A stretch of 64,000 nucleotides of DNA from RPRB01 sp035519675 (GCA_035519675.1 DATIWB010000133.1:51238-115237); one strand, 5' to 3'. Positions 8,361-17,963 are shown, counted from the first letter of the stretch. Numbers and translations: made by a program. The notes: generated by a model not told the origin, from the letters alone.

Positions 8361-9950
8361 GTGCTAGAAGAAGGCTCCTTCGCTCACGTGCACGCCCCGC
8401 ACTCCGTTGCCGAGGCTCTCGGCGAGCCAGCTCCCGGTCTCGTCGTTCCGGCCGGCGCCTCCGTCCAGCGCGCTCCTGCCGCCGGCGCCGCGGTCCCGTC
8501 CGCACCGCTCGCGCACGAGTCGGTCGAGTTCCGGCGTCTGCTCACCCGCGCATTCCTCGTCCCGGCGATCCTCCTCGCCCTTCTGGCGGTGGCGCTCGGC
8601 GGGGGCGTGGCGCTGCTCGTCCGCCAGGCGCGCCTGACGCAGCGGTCGGACCAGGTCCTGGCGCACTCGGCGCGGCTGCGGGAGCTGCTGGTGGACCGCG
8701 AGACCGGGTTGCGCGGATACCTGCTGTCCGGGGACCCGAGCTTCCTCGGCCCGCTGGAGCGCGCCGATCGCAAGCTCCTGGAGACGACCGGGAGCCTCCG
8801 CAACATGCTCCGCGACGACCCGGACCAGCTCGCCCGTCTGGAGATCGTCGAGTCGATGGCCCTGGAGTGGAGCCAGTACGCGGTCCGGGAGCGTGCGCTG
8901 TTCGAGTCCGGCGACGACTACATCCACTACTTCAAGGCCGGCGAGGGCGTGCAGCGGCTCTCCGGCATGCTCGAGGTGCTCGATAGCCTCGGTCAGAGCG
9001 AGCAGGCACGCCGGCGGGAGCGGGCCGAGCACGCTGCGCTCACCGGTCGACTGCTGTTCTGGCTCTCGCTCGGGTGCGTGGGCATGTTGGCGCTGGTGCT
9101 GGGGTACGCCAGCCGGCGACAGCTCCTGGCACTGGCCCGGAGTCACGCCGAGGCGGTGGCGGCGATGGAGGAGCGGGAGCAGGCCATCCGCGAGCTCAAC
9201 GCCTCGCTCGAGCAGCGCGTCGCCGAGCGGACCCAGGCGCTGGCCGCGGTGAACGCCGAGCTGGAGGCCTTCACCTCCTCGGTGAGCCACGACCTGCGGG
9301 CTCCGCTCCGGCAGCTGGGGGGCTTCACCCGGCTCCTGGACCAGAGCGCCGGCTCGCGCCTCGACGCCCGCGAGCGCAGCTACGTGGCGATGCTCCGGAG
9401 CACCGCGGCGGAGGCGGTCCAGATGGTGGACGACCTGCTCTCGTTCAGCCGGGTGAGCCGGGCGGAGCTCCGCTGCGCGCCCGTGGACCTGAACGCGGTC
9501 CTCGGCTCGGCGCGCGAGGGGCTGCTCCACGAGCAGGAGGGACGCGAGGTGGAGTGGGCCATCCACGGGCTCCCCACGGTCCGGGGCGACGCGACGATGC
9601 TGCTGCTGGTGCTGAGGAACCTGCTCGGCAACGCCCTGAAGTACACCCGCGGACGGCGGCCGGCGCGCATCGAGGTGGGCACGGTCAACGTCCCCGGCGC
9701 CGAGGACATCGTCTACGTGCGCGACAACGGAGTGGGCTTCGACATGAAGTACGCCCACAAGCTCTTCGGAGTCTTTCAGCGGCTGCACCGGGCCGACGAG
9801 TTCGAGGGCACCGGCATCGGCCTGGCCCACGTGCGCCGCATCGTCCAGCGGCACGGAGGCCGGGTGTGGGGAGTGGGCGTGCCCGACCAGGGCGCGACGT
9901 TCTACGTGGCGCTGCCCCGGCGCGACCAGGCGGGGGAGATCGCCATCTGA
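8361..9950 (+). CDS. Membrane sensor histidine kinase with CHASE3-like sensor domain
   Basis: 529 residues if the GTG at 8361 is used; GTG at 8388 is another choice. The order is TM1 (about 64-87), an extracytoplasmic helical domain of about 140 residues with VDRETGLRGYLLSGDPSFL, the hallmark of CHASE3, TM2 (about 232-251), a coiled-coil linker, HisKA with SVSHDLRAPL (phosphoacceptor H310), then HATPase_c with N-box LLGNALKY, G1 box VRDNGVGFD and G2 EGTGIGLAHV. The HATPase resembles those of Cph1-type phytochrome kinases. No response regulator gene is adjacent, so it is an orphan kinase. It follows hemW by 86 bp on the same strand. Confidence 0.9.
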   Translation: MLEEGSFAHVHAPHSVAEALGEPAPGLVVPAGASVQRAPAAGAAVPSAPLAHESVEFRRLLTRAFLVPAILLALLAVALGGGVALLVRQARLTQRSDQVLAHSARLRELLVDRETGLRGYLLSGDPSFLGPLERADRKLLETTGSLRNMLRDDPDQLARLEIVESMALEWSQYAVRERALFESGDDYIHYFKAGEGVQRLSGMLEVLDSLGQSEQARRRERAEHAALTGRLLFWLSLGCVGMLALVLGYASRRQLLALARSHAEAVAAMEEREQAIRELNASLEQRVAERTQALAAVNAELEAFTSSVSHDLRAPLRQLGGFTRLLDQSAGSRLDARERSYVAMLRSTAAEAVQMVDDLLSFSRVSRAELRCAPVDLNAVLGSAREGLLHEQEGREVEWAIHGLPTVRGDATMLLLVLRNLLGNALKYTRGRRPARIEVGTVNVPGAEDIVYVRDNGVGFDMKYAHKLFGVFQRLHRADEFEGTGIGLAHVRRIVQRHGGRVWGVGVPDQGATFYVALPRRDQAGEIAI

Positions 9951-9963
9951 GGCGCGGCGCGGC

Positions 9964-10449
9964 TCATCGGTTCTCGTTGGCCGGTTGGCCCACCGGAACC
10001 GGCGCGAGCGACCGTGCCGATGGCTCGACGCCTCGGAGGATGAGCGCGATCGGCAGCCCCACGACGACAGGATGGGTGGCCAGCTGGATCCAGAACCGCG
10101 GCACCGTCGGTGACACCGCCCGGGCACGGCTGAGCGGCAGCACCACGCCGTCCATGAGCAGCCAGACCACGGCGCCGTAGACCAGACCGGCCACGACGGT
10201 ACCGCCGACGGTGCGGGTCCATGTCCGGAGGGCCGGCCAGCACTGGAGCAGGACGAGGAAGACCAGCGTCCACCCGAGCGAGATGAGGAGGTGAAGGCCG
10301 AGTCCGAGGAGCGCCGCGGTGGTTCCCCCGCGGACCGCTGGCAGCGAGCGGAGGGTCTCCGGCTGCCGGTGGTGCACCGTCTGCCGCTGTCCAGCGTTGA
10401 GCGGTCGTGGCGCCGCGTTCCGGGCGAAGCAGCCGGGGCGGCGTACCAT
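9964..10449 (-). CDS. Small integral membrane protein of unknown function
   Basis: 161 residues from the ATG at 10449. Four hydrophobic segments are visible: TTAALLGLGLHLLISLG..FLVLL, VGGTVVAGLVYGAVVWLLM, and a C-terminal LATHPVVVGLPIALIL. The YGAVVWLLMDGVVLPLS segment resembles small uncharacterised bacterial inner-membrane proteins, but I do not recognise a named family. It converges with the histidine kinase and diverges from doxX, whose start is 26 bp away. The first 30 residues are basic and poorly structured, so the true start may lie further in at a non-ATG codon. Confidence 0.6.
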   Translation of the reverse strand: MVRRPGCFARNAAPRPLNAGQRQTVHHRQPETLRSLPAVRGGTTAALLGLGLHLLISLGWTLVFLVLLQCWPALRTWTRTVGGTVVAGLVYGAVVWLLMDGVVLPLSRARAVSPTVPRFWIQLATHPVVVGLPIALILRGVEPSARSLAPVPVGQPANENR

Positions 10450-10475
10450 CGCGCGTCTGTCGCGCGGGAGGTCCC

Positions 10476-10892
10476 ATGGCCGAAGAGAACGTCATCGCCC
10501 GGTGGAGGAGCTGGGCGCCGCAGCTGCTGAGCATCCTGCGCATCGTCGCCGCCTTCCTCTTCCTCCAGTTCGGGACGGCCAAGCTCTTCGCGTGGCCCGG
10601 CCCGCTGATGCCCGAGGGCGCCGTCCCGGTCGGCTCGCTGGCGGGCATCGCCGGCCTTCTTGAGTCGGTGGGCGGCACGCTGCTGCTGTTCGGGCTCTTC
10701 ACCCGACCCGTCGCCTTCATCGTCTCGGGGGAGATGGCCATCGCGTACTTCCACGGTCACGCTCCTCACGGCTTCTGGCCGGTGCTGAACGGGGGCCACC
10801 CGGCGGTCCTGTTCTGCTTCGTCTGGCTCTACCTCTCGGCCGCGGGCGGCGGTCTCTGGAGCCTGGACGCGCTGCGCAACAGACGGGCGTAG
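10476..10892 (+). CDS. DoxX family membrane protein
   Basis: A 138-residue protein with four transmembrane helices. LRIVAAFLFLQFGTAKLF, GLLESVGGTLLLFGLFTRPVAF, GEMAIAYFHGHAPHGFWPVLNGG and LFCFVWLYLSAAGGGLWSLD together match the DoxX/DoxD-like family, including the characteristic GHxPxGFWPVxNGGExA block. These proteins act with quinone or thiol redox systems; the physiological partner here is not evident. The start ATG at 10476 is preceded by GGGAGGTCCC, a good ribosome-binding site. Confidence 0.9.
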   Translation: MAEENVIARWRSWAPQLLSILRIVAAFLFLQFGTAKLFAWPGPLMPEGAVPVGSLAGIAGLLESVGGTLLLFGLFTRPVAFIVSGEMAIAYFHGHAPHGFWPVLNGGHPAVLFCFVWLYLSAAGGGLWSLDALRNRRA

Positions 10893-10925
10893 CGGCCGAC
10901 GCCGCGAGGGGAGGTGCCCGAGGGG

Positions 10926-10992
10926 AGGTGCCAGACACCTCGTTACCGGGACGCGGTGCCAGACACCTCGTTACCGGACACCTCGTTACCGG
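10926..10992 (+). repeat. Dispersed GTGCCAGACACCTCGTTAC repeat, cluster 1
   Basis: Two heads (GTGCCAGACACCTCGTTACCGG at about 10928 and 10956) and one additional tail unit (ACACCTCGTTACCGG). The head contains the imperfect hairpin GAGGTG-CCAGA-CACCTC. It lies between doxX and the convergent end of the 1260-residue lipoprotein gene. All tails here end in TTACCGG. Confidence 0.9.
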
Positions 10993-11033
10993 ATCTGCGA
11001 ACGATCTCGATGGCTTGCAGGACGCTGCCGGAC

Positions 11034-14000
11034 TCAGCGCTCGGTCCGGCCCGCCGGGTTCTTGAGCGCTCCCTGCTTGATCGCCACCAGGTCGCGTGTC
11101 TGGAGCAGGTCCACCTGCCCGGCGAACCCGGCAAACGCCTCGTACTGATTCACCGGGATCCGAGCCATGTCGAGCTGGTAGCGCTCCTCGACCCGGAACA
11201 GGTCCGCCTCCCGCTCGTCGCGGGTGAAGAGCCCGAAGGGACTCTCGAGCTTGCCGCCCTTGAGCGGGTCGTCGACGTGCCAGCCAGGCGGCAGCCGCAG
11301 CGCAACGTGGCTCACGTTCTGCTCGGTGGAGTCGATGAACAGCGGCGAGCGGCGCGTCCCCACTGTCACGTACCGGCGCCCGACCTGCGCGGGGTAGGTG
11401 AGCGGCCCGAGCGTCATCCGGCCCTCGTCCACCCGGGCGAAGCGCGGGGCGACGAAGTGGTACCGCAGCGAGAGCGGCGCCCCCACCGACCGCTTCACGT
11501 CGAGCCGGAGGTCCGACAGCTGCGCCCCGCCGAAGTAGCGTGACAGCGCCTGCTGCAGCGCCTGGTCCCGCTGCTCGTTGGACACTCCCTCCAGCGTCTC
11601 GGCCAGCTGCGCCGCCTCGAAGCCGCTGTACACCTCCAGCACGTCGCCGCTCAGCGTGCCGTCCTCGGCCAGGGCCAGGTCCAGCTTCACCTCGCGCCCA
11701 CCCACCGCCTGCTGCGCCGGCGTCTTCAGCGCCACCAGCGGCCGTCCTGGCTCGGGCAACAGATAGGCCTCCCGGCCATTCGCCGCCTGCTCGGGGAGGA
11801 GACCGAACGGGCCGTAGCGGATGACGGTGTCCAGCCACACCGGCTCGTGGCCCGGCACCTCCACCCGCAGGCACACGTACGGGAACAGCGCCTCGTTGGG
11901 GAACCGGTACGGGTTCGGGTCGGTGGCGAACGTCCTCACCATCGCCAGCCGCGCGGGGAAGCCCTCCGCCTCGAGCGCCGCCTTGAGCAACCACAGCCGG
12001 CTCCCCCGGTCCTGGGCCAGCGTGCTCGCCGCGCTCAGCCCGAGCCCGGAGTCCCGCCCCGGGATGCGGTCCATCACCGCCGCGTGCAGCGCCCGCACCG
12101 CCTCGAGACCGGACTTGCCGGCGGCGGCCGCCCGGGCGAAGGCCTCGACCTCGAACGTCCGCTGCGCCCGCGCGCTCAGCGCATCGCCGGTGGCGGTGAG
12201 CAGGCCGCCCGGCCCGGTGTCCCCGGCGCCGACCACCAGGAAGGGCAGCTGCTCGGTCCCCGATGGTGGCGCGTTGGGCTCGGGGACCAGCGCCGGCACC
12301 CCCCGGACCTCGGCGCGCAGCACCTCCTGGTCCCCTTCCGCCTTGAGCGCTGGGGTGGGCATGTTGTGCGCATCCACCGTCATCCCCGAGCCGCGCGGCG
12401 CCATCACCGCGTAGGTCGCCCAGTCGTCAGCCACCCCAGCCACCTGGAAGTAGAACGCCCCAGCGGTCCAGCCCGGGCTTGCGGCCCGTCGCGCGGGGTG
12501 CGCCAGGAGATATTCGAACTCCACCGCGTCGCCGACGCCGACCCCGGGGAGGCTCACCGTGTCCTTGTCCAGGCTCTCGGGCTCGAGCACCGTTCCGTCC
12601 GCCTTCAGCGTCCGTAGCGACAGCACCTGCGCGCCCTGAGGCACCTGCACCTCGGCCACACGCGCCACCGCGCCCTGATCGAGCACCTTCTCCACCGTGT
12701 GGATGCGGTCCACCATCGAGCCGTCGGCGAAGGCCCGGGTCGCGGCGGCATCCACCACCAGGACGCTCGAGCCCTCGACGTTGCTCCCCCGAGCGTCGAA
12801 GGCCTTGAGCGCCTTGCGCCCGTCGATGGCAAAGCTGGCGAGGATCTCCTTCCCGGTCTTCGCCCGCTCCACCGTCCGCCGCAGCGCCAGGTCCGAGCCG
12901 TCCAGAGTCAGGGCCCGCTCCCGTGCGGCGAGCGCCTCGGCGGGGTGCTTGGCCAGCGCCAGGGTGTCGCCGAGCCGCTTCCAGAGCGCCGGGTCCCGGG
13001 GGCGGAGCGCGGTGAGGCCCTCGAGCAGAGCCGCCGCCTCGTCGGTGCGGCGCAGCGACACCAGGAGGTCCGCCTCCTGCGCGCCGAGTCCCAGGTCGCC
13101 GGGCTGCCGCGCCCGGAGACGGCGCATCTCGCCCAGCGCCCGGTCGAGCTGGCCGCGGAACTTCCAGTGGTTCACTCGCCGGAGCTGCTCGCCGGGACAG
13201 GTGGAGATGGCGTCGAGGAGGCCGTCGGTGGTGGTGACCGCGTCGCGCCGCCGGGCGACGTCGTACCGGACCAGCAGCGCCTCGCAGAGCCCGGGGACCT
13301 GCTCGAGGCTCTGCCGGGCCAAGGTGTCGGCCTGGGCGTCCACGCCCTGGGCGAGCGCGATGCGCGACTCGAGCGAGAGCAGGGCCGTGCCCACCGGCGC
13401 GTGCGCCGCGCGGGCCCGGGCGGCGAGGGCCACCGCCTGGTCCACCCGCTGGTCGTTGATCGCCAGGAAGCCGCGGGACAGCAGGGCGCCGACGTTCGCC
13501 GGGTCCCGCTCCACCGCGACCTCGAGGTCCCGCGTCGCCCGGCCCTGGCCCACCTTGGTGGGGAGGCTCCGGTCGCGCAGCGCCAGGTCCGCCGCGAGCA
13601 CGTTCCACGCCGCGGCCGGCGGAGGCGCTCCCAGCTCGGAGAGCATCCGCCAGGCGCCGTCCACGTCCCGACCCTGCGCGTCGCGCGCCGCGAGGAAGGT
13701 GGCCAGCGAGCGACCCGCCTCCTTCTCCAGCGCGGCCTCCATGCTCGATGCGTCCGGATAGAACCCTGCTGCGTCCTCCACCTTCACCCCACCCCAGCGG
13801 GGCGCCGGACCGTGCGCGGCAGACAGGCGCAGACCCGAAGGGTGCCCGTCGGCCCGCGACACGGTGAAGGCCAGCGAGCCGGTGCGCTCCTCCTTGAGGA
13901 GCACCGCCATCAGCCGGTGCGTGCCTGGCTCCAGAAGAACGGCGCGCGCGGCGACGGTGGAGCCGGGCCGCTCGTACGTCCGGCGCTCGTGGAGCAGCGT

Positions 14001-14816
14001 GCCGTCGAGCAGCATCCGGTGGGTGCTGGGGCTGGTTGCGCGGACCACGTAGAGCGCCCGGGTGGGGACCTCCACGTCCACTGCCATGATGTAGACGTCC
14101 CCGGCGAGCCCCTCGGCCTCGAGCGACAGCCGCCCCGCCTGCACTGGCAGTACTCGGGGGCTGGTCGCGCCGAAGGGTCCAGCCAGCGACTCGGGGATGG
14201 CGCCGGTTCGCTCCGGCTCGGTGCGCTCACCGAAGCCGAGGAGGTGAAGCGGCGACAGCGGCCCGAGGAGCGTGTTCTCCGCCGGCACTCCCGCCGCAGC
14301 CCGGGTCTCGGCCAGCTCGGGCCGCTCATCGAGGGACTGGAGCTGGGCGAGCGCCTGGCGGAGGAGCACCGCGGTCTCCCCGCCCGCGCCCACGGCCAGC
14401 GCCTGGGGCGCCTCGGCGAGGATGCGCGCGTCGAGGGAGCCGGCCACCCCCGCCATCTCCTGGATCTCCCGGGCAGCGGCGGTGGCCAGCGGATGGTGCG
14501 GCGCAGCCCGGACCAGCCGGAGCGCCACGTCGAGCGACGCCTCCGGGTGCCCGTCCCGCCGTGCCAGCACGCCTCGCAGCGCGAGCGCATACGGCTCGCC
14601 GGGGTCGCGGCGGAGCCCATCCTCGGCCAGGGACCGGGCGCGCTCGGGCTGATTTTCCACCAGCAGCGCGTGGAACCCGGCGAGCGCCACCGTGCGGGCC
14701 GTGGCACCGGCGTCCTTGGCCCGGCCCGCCGCGTCGTCGAGCACCGCGGTGGGAGGGGGTGGTACATGGGCGCAGGCGCAGAGCGTGAGCACCAGGGCGA
14801 AGAGGGGACGGCGCAT
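11034..14816 (-). CDS. Large lipoprotein: TPR region, DUF3857 and degenerate transglutaminase-like domain
   Basis: 1260 residues. The start MRRPLFALVLTLCACAHVPP has a lipobox-like LTLCAC, so export and lipidation are likely. Residues about 35-650 form alpha-helical repeats of TPR type (for example ALWKRLGDTLALAKHPAEALAARERAL). About 670-870 matches DUF3857 (DRIHTVEKVLDQGAVARVAEV, VGVGDAVEFEYLL). About 900-1010 is transglutaminase-like, but the usual catalytic cysteine position reads QDRGSRLWLLKAAL, with Ser in place of Cys, and the usual His is also not seen, so it is probably catalytically dead. It is downstream of the Ser/Thr kinase on the same strand with a 36-bp gap, suggesting a cell-envelope module. 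Confidence 0.8.
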   Translation of the reverse strand: MRRPLFALVLTLCACAHVPPPPTAVLDDAAGRAKDAGATARTVALAGFHALLVENQPERARSLAEDGLRRDPGEPYALALRGVLARRDGHPEASLDVALRLVRAAPHHPLATAAAREIQEMAGVAGSLDARILAEAPQALAVGAGGETAVLLRQALAQLQSLDERPELAETRAAAGVPAENTLLGPLSPLHLLGFGERTEPERTGAIPESLAGPFGATSPRVLPVQAGRLSLEAEGLAGDVYIMAVDVEVPTRALYVVRATSPSTHRMLLDGTLLHERRTYERPGSTVAARAVLLEPGTHRLMAVLLKEERTGSLAFTVSRADGHPSGLRLSAAHGPAPRWGGVKVEDAAGFYPDASSMEAALEKEAGRSLATFLAARDAQGRDVDGAWRMLSELGAPPPAAAWNVLAADLALRDRSLPTKVGQGRATRDLEVAVERDPANVGALLSRGFLAINDQRVDQAVALAARARAAHAPVGTALLSLESRIALAQGVDAQADTLARQSLEQVPGLCEALLVRYDVARRRDAVTTTDGLLDAISTCPGEQLRRVNHWKFRGQLDRALGEMRRLRARQPGDLGLGAQEADLLVSLRRTDEAAALLEGLTALRPRDPALWKRLGDTLALAKHPAEALAARERALTLDGSDLALRRTVERAKTGKEILASFAIDGRKALKAFDARGSNVEGSSVLVVDAAATRAFADGSMVDRIHTVEKVLDQGAVARVAEVQVPQGAQVLSLRTLKADGTVLEPESLDKDTVSLPGVGVGDAVEFEYLLAHPARRAASPGWTAGAFYFQVAGVADDWATYAVMAPRGSGMTVDAHNMPTPALKAEGDQEVLRAEVRGVPALVPEPNAPPSGTEQLPFLVVGAGDTGPGGLLTATGDALSARAQRTFEVEAFARAAAAGKSGLEAVRALHAAVMDRIPGRDSGLGLSAASTLAQDRGSRLWLLKAALEAEGFPARLAMVRTFATDPNPYRFPNEALFPYVCLRVEVPGHEPVWLDTVIRYGPFGLLPEQAANGREAYLLPEPGRPLVALKTPAQQAVGGREVKLDLALAEDGTLSGDVLEVYSGFEAAQLAETLEGVSNEQRDQALQQALSRYFGGAQLSDLRLDVKRSVGAPLSLRYHFVAPRFARVDEGRMTLGPLTYPAQVGRRYVTVGTRRSPLFIDSTEQNVSHVALRLPPGWHVDDPLKGGKLESPFGLFTRDEREADLFRVEERYQLDMARIPVNQYEAFAGFAGQVDLLQTRDLVAIKQGALKNPAGRTER

Positions 14817-14852
14817 CGGGTGGCTTTCGTGAATCGGGGCGGACGCCCGCGG

Positions 14853-16709
14853 TCACTTCTTCGCGTGGCGGCTGGTGGAGGACGCCGGGGGGCGCACGGG
14901 GACCGGTTTCTTGTCGGTCGGTGTCTTTCGCTTCGTGCTCCCCTTGGCAACCATCTTCGACTTGCCGGACAGGGAGGGTTCAGTGAGCACCATCGGCTCG
15001 GGGAGGTCCGGCGGCTCCCGGCCAATCTCGTAACCCACCTGACGGAAGGTACACTCCCCATCGATGCAACCGAGCGCGGGGGTGGGCGGCGCGCCGAAGC
15101 TGTTGCGCCAGTCCGTTCCCAGGTAGAGCGGCTCGCCGACCGGCCGCTGGTCGATGTCCGTGCCGAAGAAGGCCTGGAGCTGCCCGGCCCGGTCCACCTC
15201 GAGCTTCACGTGGGCGGCGCCACCCGGCGGGCTCGGAGGCCCGAGCATGGTGCCTCGCCGCTCGCCCAGCGCCCACTCGAACGCCACCGGCTCGCCGGCC
15301 CCGGAGACGACGACCGCCACGTACCGTCCGGGGCTGCCGAGGAGCATCAGGGCTGACTGTGGCTCACGGCTGACTCCCAGCAGCTGCTCCCGGATGCCGG
15401 ACCAGAAGGACGACGGCGGGGCGGTGGCGGTCACGTCGGCGATGAGCTGGGCCGAGATGCCGTCGCGGTCGACCAGGTCCAGGTTGAGGCGCCCCACGCT
15501 CACGTCGTCGGCGCTGCTGGGGAACCGCACCGTGCGGCCCTCGAGCCCGGGGATGCGCCCCCAGGCGATGAGCGGGATGGCGTCCGGGCCCTCGCCGAGC
15601 ACCATCCGGCGCACTGTGCTGGTGTCGGCGATGCGGCCAGGCGAGGTGGTGGCGGTCTCCAGCCGCAGCTCGGCGGCAGTGAGCGCGGTCCCGGGCGACG
15701 GCCGAGCCGGGGGGTGGTAGCGCGTCCGGGCGAAGCTGATGCCAAGGACGGCGAATGCGGCGACCACCACCGCCACCTCGGCGACCCGCAGCGTCTTGCG
15801 GAGCACTGCCCGGATCTGGTTCTTCAGCTGCTCGACCCGGGAGATCTTCCGCGGCACCTGGCTGAACGACACCGGCGCGAACGGCTCCAGGTCGAGCATG
15901 AGATCCGCGACGCGCTGGTAGCGGTCGGCGGGCGAAGGCCTGAGGCAGCGGAGGACGATGCCGTCGAGCCGCTTGTCCGTGCCCGGTCGGCGCTCGCTCG
16001 GCGGATCGAAGGTGCCGATCGGCACCTCGCCCACCAGGAGCTCGTAGAGCATCACCCCCAGCGAGTAGACGTCGGCGCGGTGGTCGGCGTTCTTGGCGTC
16101 CACCCGCTGCTCGGGCGCCATGTAGCTCAGCGTGCCCATCGAGACGTGGGTCTCGGTCACGTTGAAGCGGCTGGTGAGCTTGCTGTCGTCGAAGAAGGTG
16201 GCCAGGCCGAAGTCGGTCACCTTGGCGATGCCGCCCGCCTGCTCGTCGAAGAGGATGTTCTCCGGCTTGAGGTCACGGTGGACGACACCGCGGCTGTGCG
16301 CGTAGTCGATGGCCCGGGCGATCTCCATGATGATCCGGAGCGCGCCGGGGATGTCGAGCAGGGGCGAGCGCATCACCTCGCGCAGCGAGGGGCCGTCCAC
16401 GTACTCCATCACCAGGTAGTAGGTGTTCTCCGCCTTTCCCTTGTCGACGATGCTCACCACGTTGGGGTGGCTGAGCGTGGCGAGCGCGGCGGCTTCCTTG
16501 TCGAAGCGGGCCACGAAGGTGGGGTCGGCGGCCAGCTCGCCGGAGAGGATCTTCACCGCCACCACCCGCCCCAGGCTCAGCTGGACGGCGCGGTGCACCT
16601 CGCCCATCCCGCCCTTGCCGACCAGCTTCTCCAGGCGGTAACCGGGGATGTGCGGAGGCCCCGCGACCGGCCGCGCTGGTGGAATGGTGGCTTCGATGGA
16701 GGCGGACAT
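14853..16709 (-). CDS. Transmembrane Hanks-type Ser/Thr protein kinase
   Basis: 618 residues. The kinase domain covers about 24-275: glycine loop GKGGMGEV (31-38), ATP-anchoring K53 in VAVKI, HRDLKPEN (D146), DFG (166-168) and APE (198-200). All catalytic residues are present and HRD places it among RD kinases, which are usually activated by activation-loop phosphorylation. A single TM helix (about 310-326, VAEVAVVVAAFAVLGISF) follows, then a roughly 270-residue extracytoplasmic domain that I do not recognise, ending in a Lys/Arg/Pro-rich tail. Architecture is that of a membrane sensor kinase. It diverges from the UDG-like gene (66 bp between starts). Confidence 0.93.
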   Translation of the reverse strand: MSASIEATIPPARPVAGPPHIPGYRLEKLVGKGGMGEVHRAVQLSLGRVVAVKILSGELAADPTFVARFDKEAAALATLSHPNVVSIVDKGKAENTYYLVMEYVDGPSLREVMRSPLLDIPGALRIIMEIARAIDYAHSRGVVHRDLKPENILFDEQAGGIAKVTDFGLATFFDDSKLTSRFNVTETHVSMGTLSYMAPEQRVDAKNADHRADVYSLGVMLYELLVGEVPIGTFDPPSERRPGTDKRLDGIVLRCLRPSPADRYQRVADLMLDLEPFAPVSFSQVPRKISRVEQLKNQIRAVLRKTLRVAEVAVVVAAFAVLGISFARTRYHPPARPSPGTALTAAELRLETATTSPGRIADTSTVRRMVLGEGPDAIPLIAWGRIPGLEGRTVRFPSSADDVSVGRLNLDLVDRDGISAQLIADVTATAPPSSFWSGIREQLLGVSREPQSALMLLGSPGRYVAVVVSGAGEPVAFEWALGERRGTMLGPPSPPGGAAHVKLEVDRAGQLQAFFGTDIDQRPVGEPLYLGTDWRNSFGAPPTPALGCIDGECTFRQVGYEIGREPPDLPEPMVLTEPSLSGKSKMVAKGSTKRKTPTDKKPVPVRPPASSTSRHAKK

Positions 16710-16775
16710 CGCGGGGGACGGGGGCGACCTTCCGAGGCTACCCTTCCGTTGGATCGGCGGACAACCCGACGACGC

Positions 16776-17408
16776 ATGCCAACCACCCGGGAACGACTAC
16801 AGGATCTCCACGCCGAGCTCTCCGGGTGCCGCGCCTGCCCACGGGTGGCGGGGACCCCGGTGCACCCTTCCGCACAGCCGGCGCGGATTCTCCTGGTTGG
16901 CCAGGCTCCCGGGCCGAGGGAGGCCTCGCTCGGAAGGCCGTTCGCCTGGACCGCTGGCAGGACTCTCTTCGGGTGGTTCGCCTCGGTGCTCGGGGCGGAC
17001 GAGGAGACGGTGCGGCGGCACGTGTACCTCTCCGCGGTCACCCGCTGCTTCCCGGGGAAGGCGCCCGGAGGCGGCGATCGCCGGCCGGCTCCCGACGAGG
17101 TGTCGCGCTGCCGGCGCTGGCTGCGGACCGAGGTGGAGCTGATGCGCCCCCGGCTGGTGGTGCCGGTGGGCACGCTGGCGATCGCCGAGGTGATGGGACA
17201 CCGTGGGGGGCTCGCCGAGGTGGTGGGCACGTCGCATCGCCTGGTCTTCGAGGGGCACCGGACGGACGTGGTGCCGCTGCCGCATCCGTCGGGCGCCTCG
17301 ACCTGGCACCGGACCGAGCCTGGAAAGACGCTGCTCGCGCGGGCGCTGGACCTGCTCGCCGCCCACCCCGAGGTGACGCGGGCCTTCGGGCGCCGCCGGT
17401 CGGCGTGA
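16776..17408 (+). CDS. Uracil-DNA glycosylase superfamily protein (family 4/5-like)
   Basis: A 210-residue protein. LLVGQAPGPREASLGRPFAW corresponds to the water-activating motif of family 4/5 uracil-DNA glycosylases, and PLPHPSGASTWH to the DNA-binding HPS motif. CRAC near the N terminus plus two further cysteines (TRCFPGK and SRCRRW, 20 residues apart) form a plausible four-cysteine Fe-S site as in family 4. These enzymes remove uracil from DNA during base excision repair. The start at 16776 (MPTTRERLQDLHAELSGC) puts the Fe-S cysteines at the expected N-terminal position. Confidence 0.8.
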   Translation: MPTTRERLQDLHAELSGCRACPRVAGTPVHPSAQPARILLVGQAPGPREASLGRPFAWTAGRTLFGWFASVLGADEETVRRHVYLSAVTRCFPGKAPGGGDRRPAPDEVSRCRRWLRTEVELMRPRLVVPVGTLAIAEVMGHRGGLAEVVGTSHRLVFEGHRTDVVPLPHPSGASTWHRTEPGKTLLARALDLLAAHPEVTRAFGRRRSA

Positions 17409-17447
17409 CCCGCCCCGGCTTCTGATCCCGGGCTCAGGCCGAAGGGC

Positions 17448-17963
17448 TCACCACGACGGCGTACCGGACGCTCCCGCGGCGATGGCGCCGTTGTGCGGAC
17501 CTGGAGCGGCGCTGACCAGGCTCGACGCCGCGGCGGACCCGAGCGGGCCCGGGGGGCACACCTCCATCGTCCTGAGGGCGGGGACCGGGCCGTCCCCGCC
17601 CAGCGCGAAGACGTGCTGTCCCAGCGCGACGACCCGGGCCGTCTCCAGCTGCAGCAGCGACCAGCGCCCCCGGCGGGTGCGGCGGATCAGGCCAGCACGG
17701 CGGAGGACCTGGATGTGGTGGGACACGAGCGCGTGGGCGCGGCCGATTCGCTTTCGGAGGTCCGAGACGCACATCCCGGGCTCATCCTCTCCGAAGGGAC
17801 CCGAGCGAGGACCGGGGGGATGGGCGAGGAGAACGACGATGCGGAGCCGCAGGGGATCTCCGAGCGCGCGGAGGCAGGTCAGCAGATCCTCTCGAGGAAG
17901 TGCGAGCACGTGCCCTGCTTCCATGTCGCCGGGGCCCCGTGTTCGCACCGGGTCCGTTCGCAC
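17448..17963 (-). CDS. ArsR-family winged-helix transcriptional regulator
   Basis: 171 residues. The central part, LLTCLRALGDPLRLRIVVLL followed by MCVSDLRKRIGRAHALVSHHIQVLRRAGLIRRTRRGRWSLL, is a typical ArsR wHTH: LGDPxRLRI first helix, recognition helix with SHHxxVLRxAGLI and a basic wing. Cysteines exist (C in LTCLRAL, MCVSDL, EVCPPG), but no ELCVCDL metal box, so metal sensing is unproven. Starts at 17963 or 17924 (MEAGHVLALP) are possible. It diverges from the LuxR cluster, with a perfect inverted repeat at 18004-18019 between them. Confidence 0.85.
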   Translation of the reverse strand: MRTDPVRTRGPGDMEAGHVLALPREDLLTCLRALGDPLRLRIVVLLAHPPGPRSGPFGEDEPGMCVSDLRKRIGRAHALVSHHIQVLRRAGLIRRTRRGRWSLLQLETARVVALGQHVFALGGDGPVPALRTMEVCPPGPLGSAAASSLVSAAPGPHNGAIAAGASGTPSW

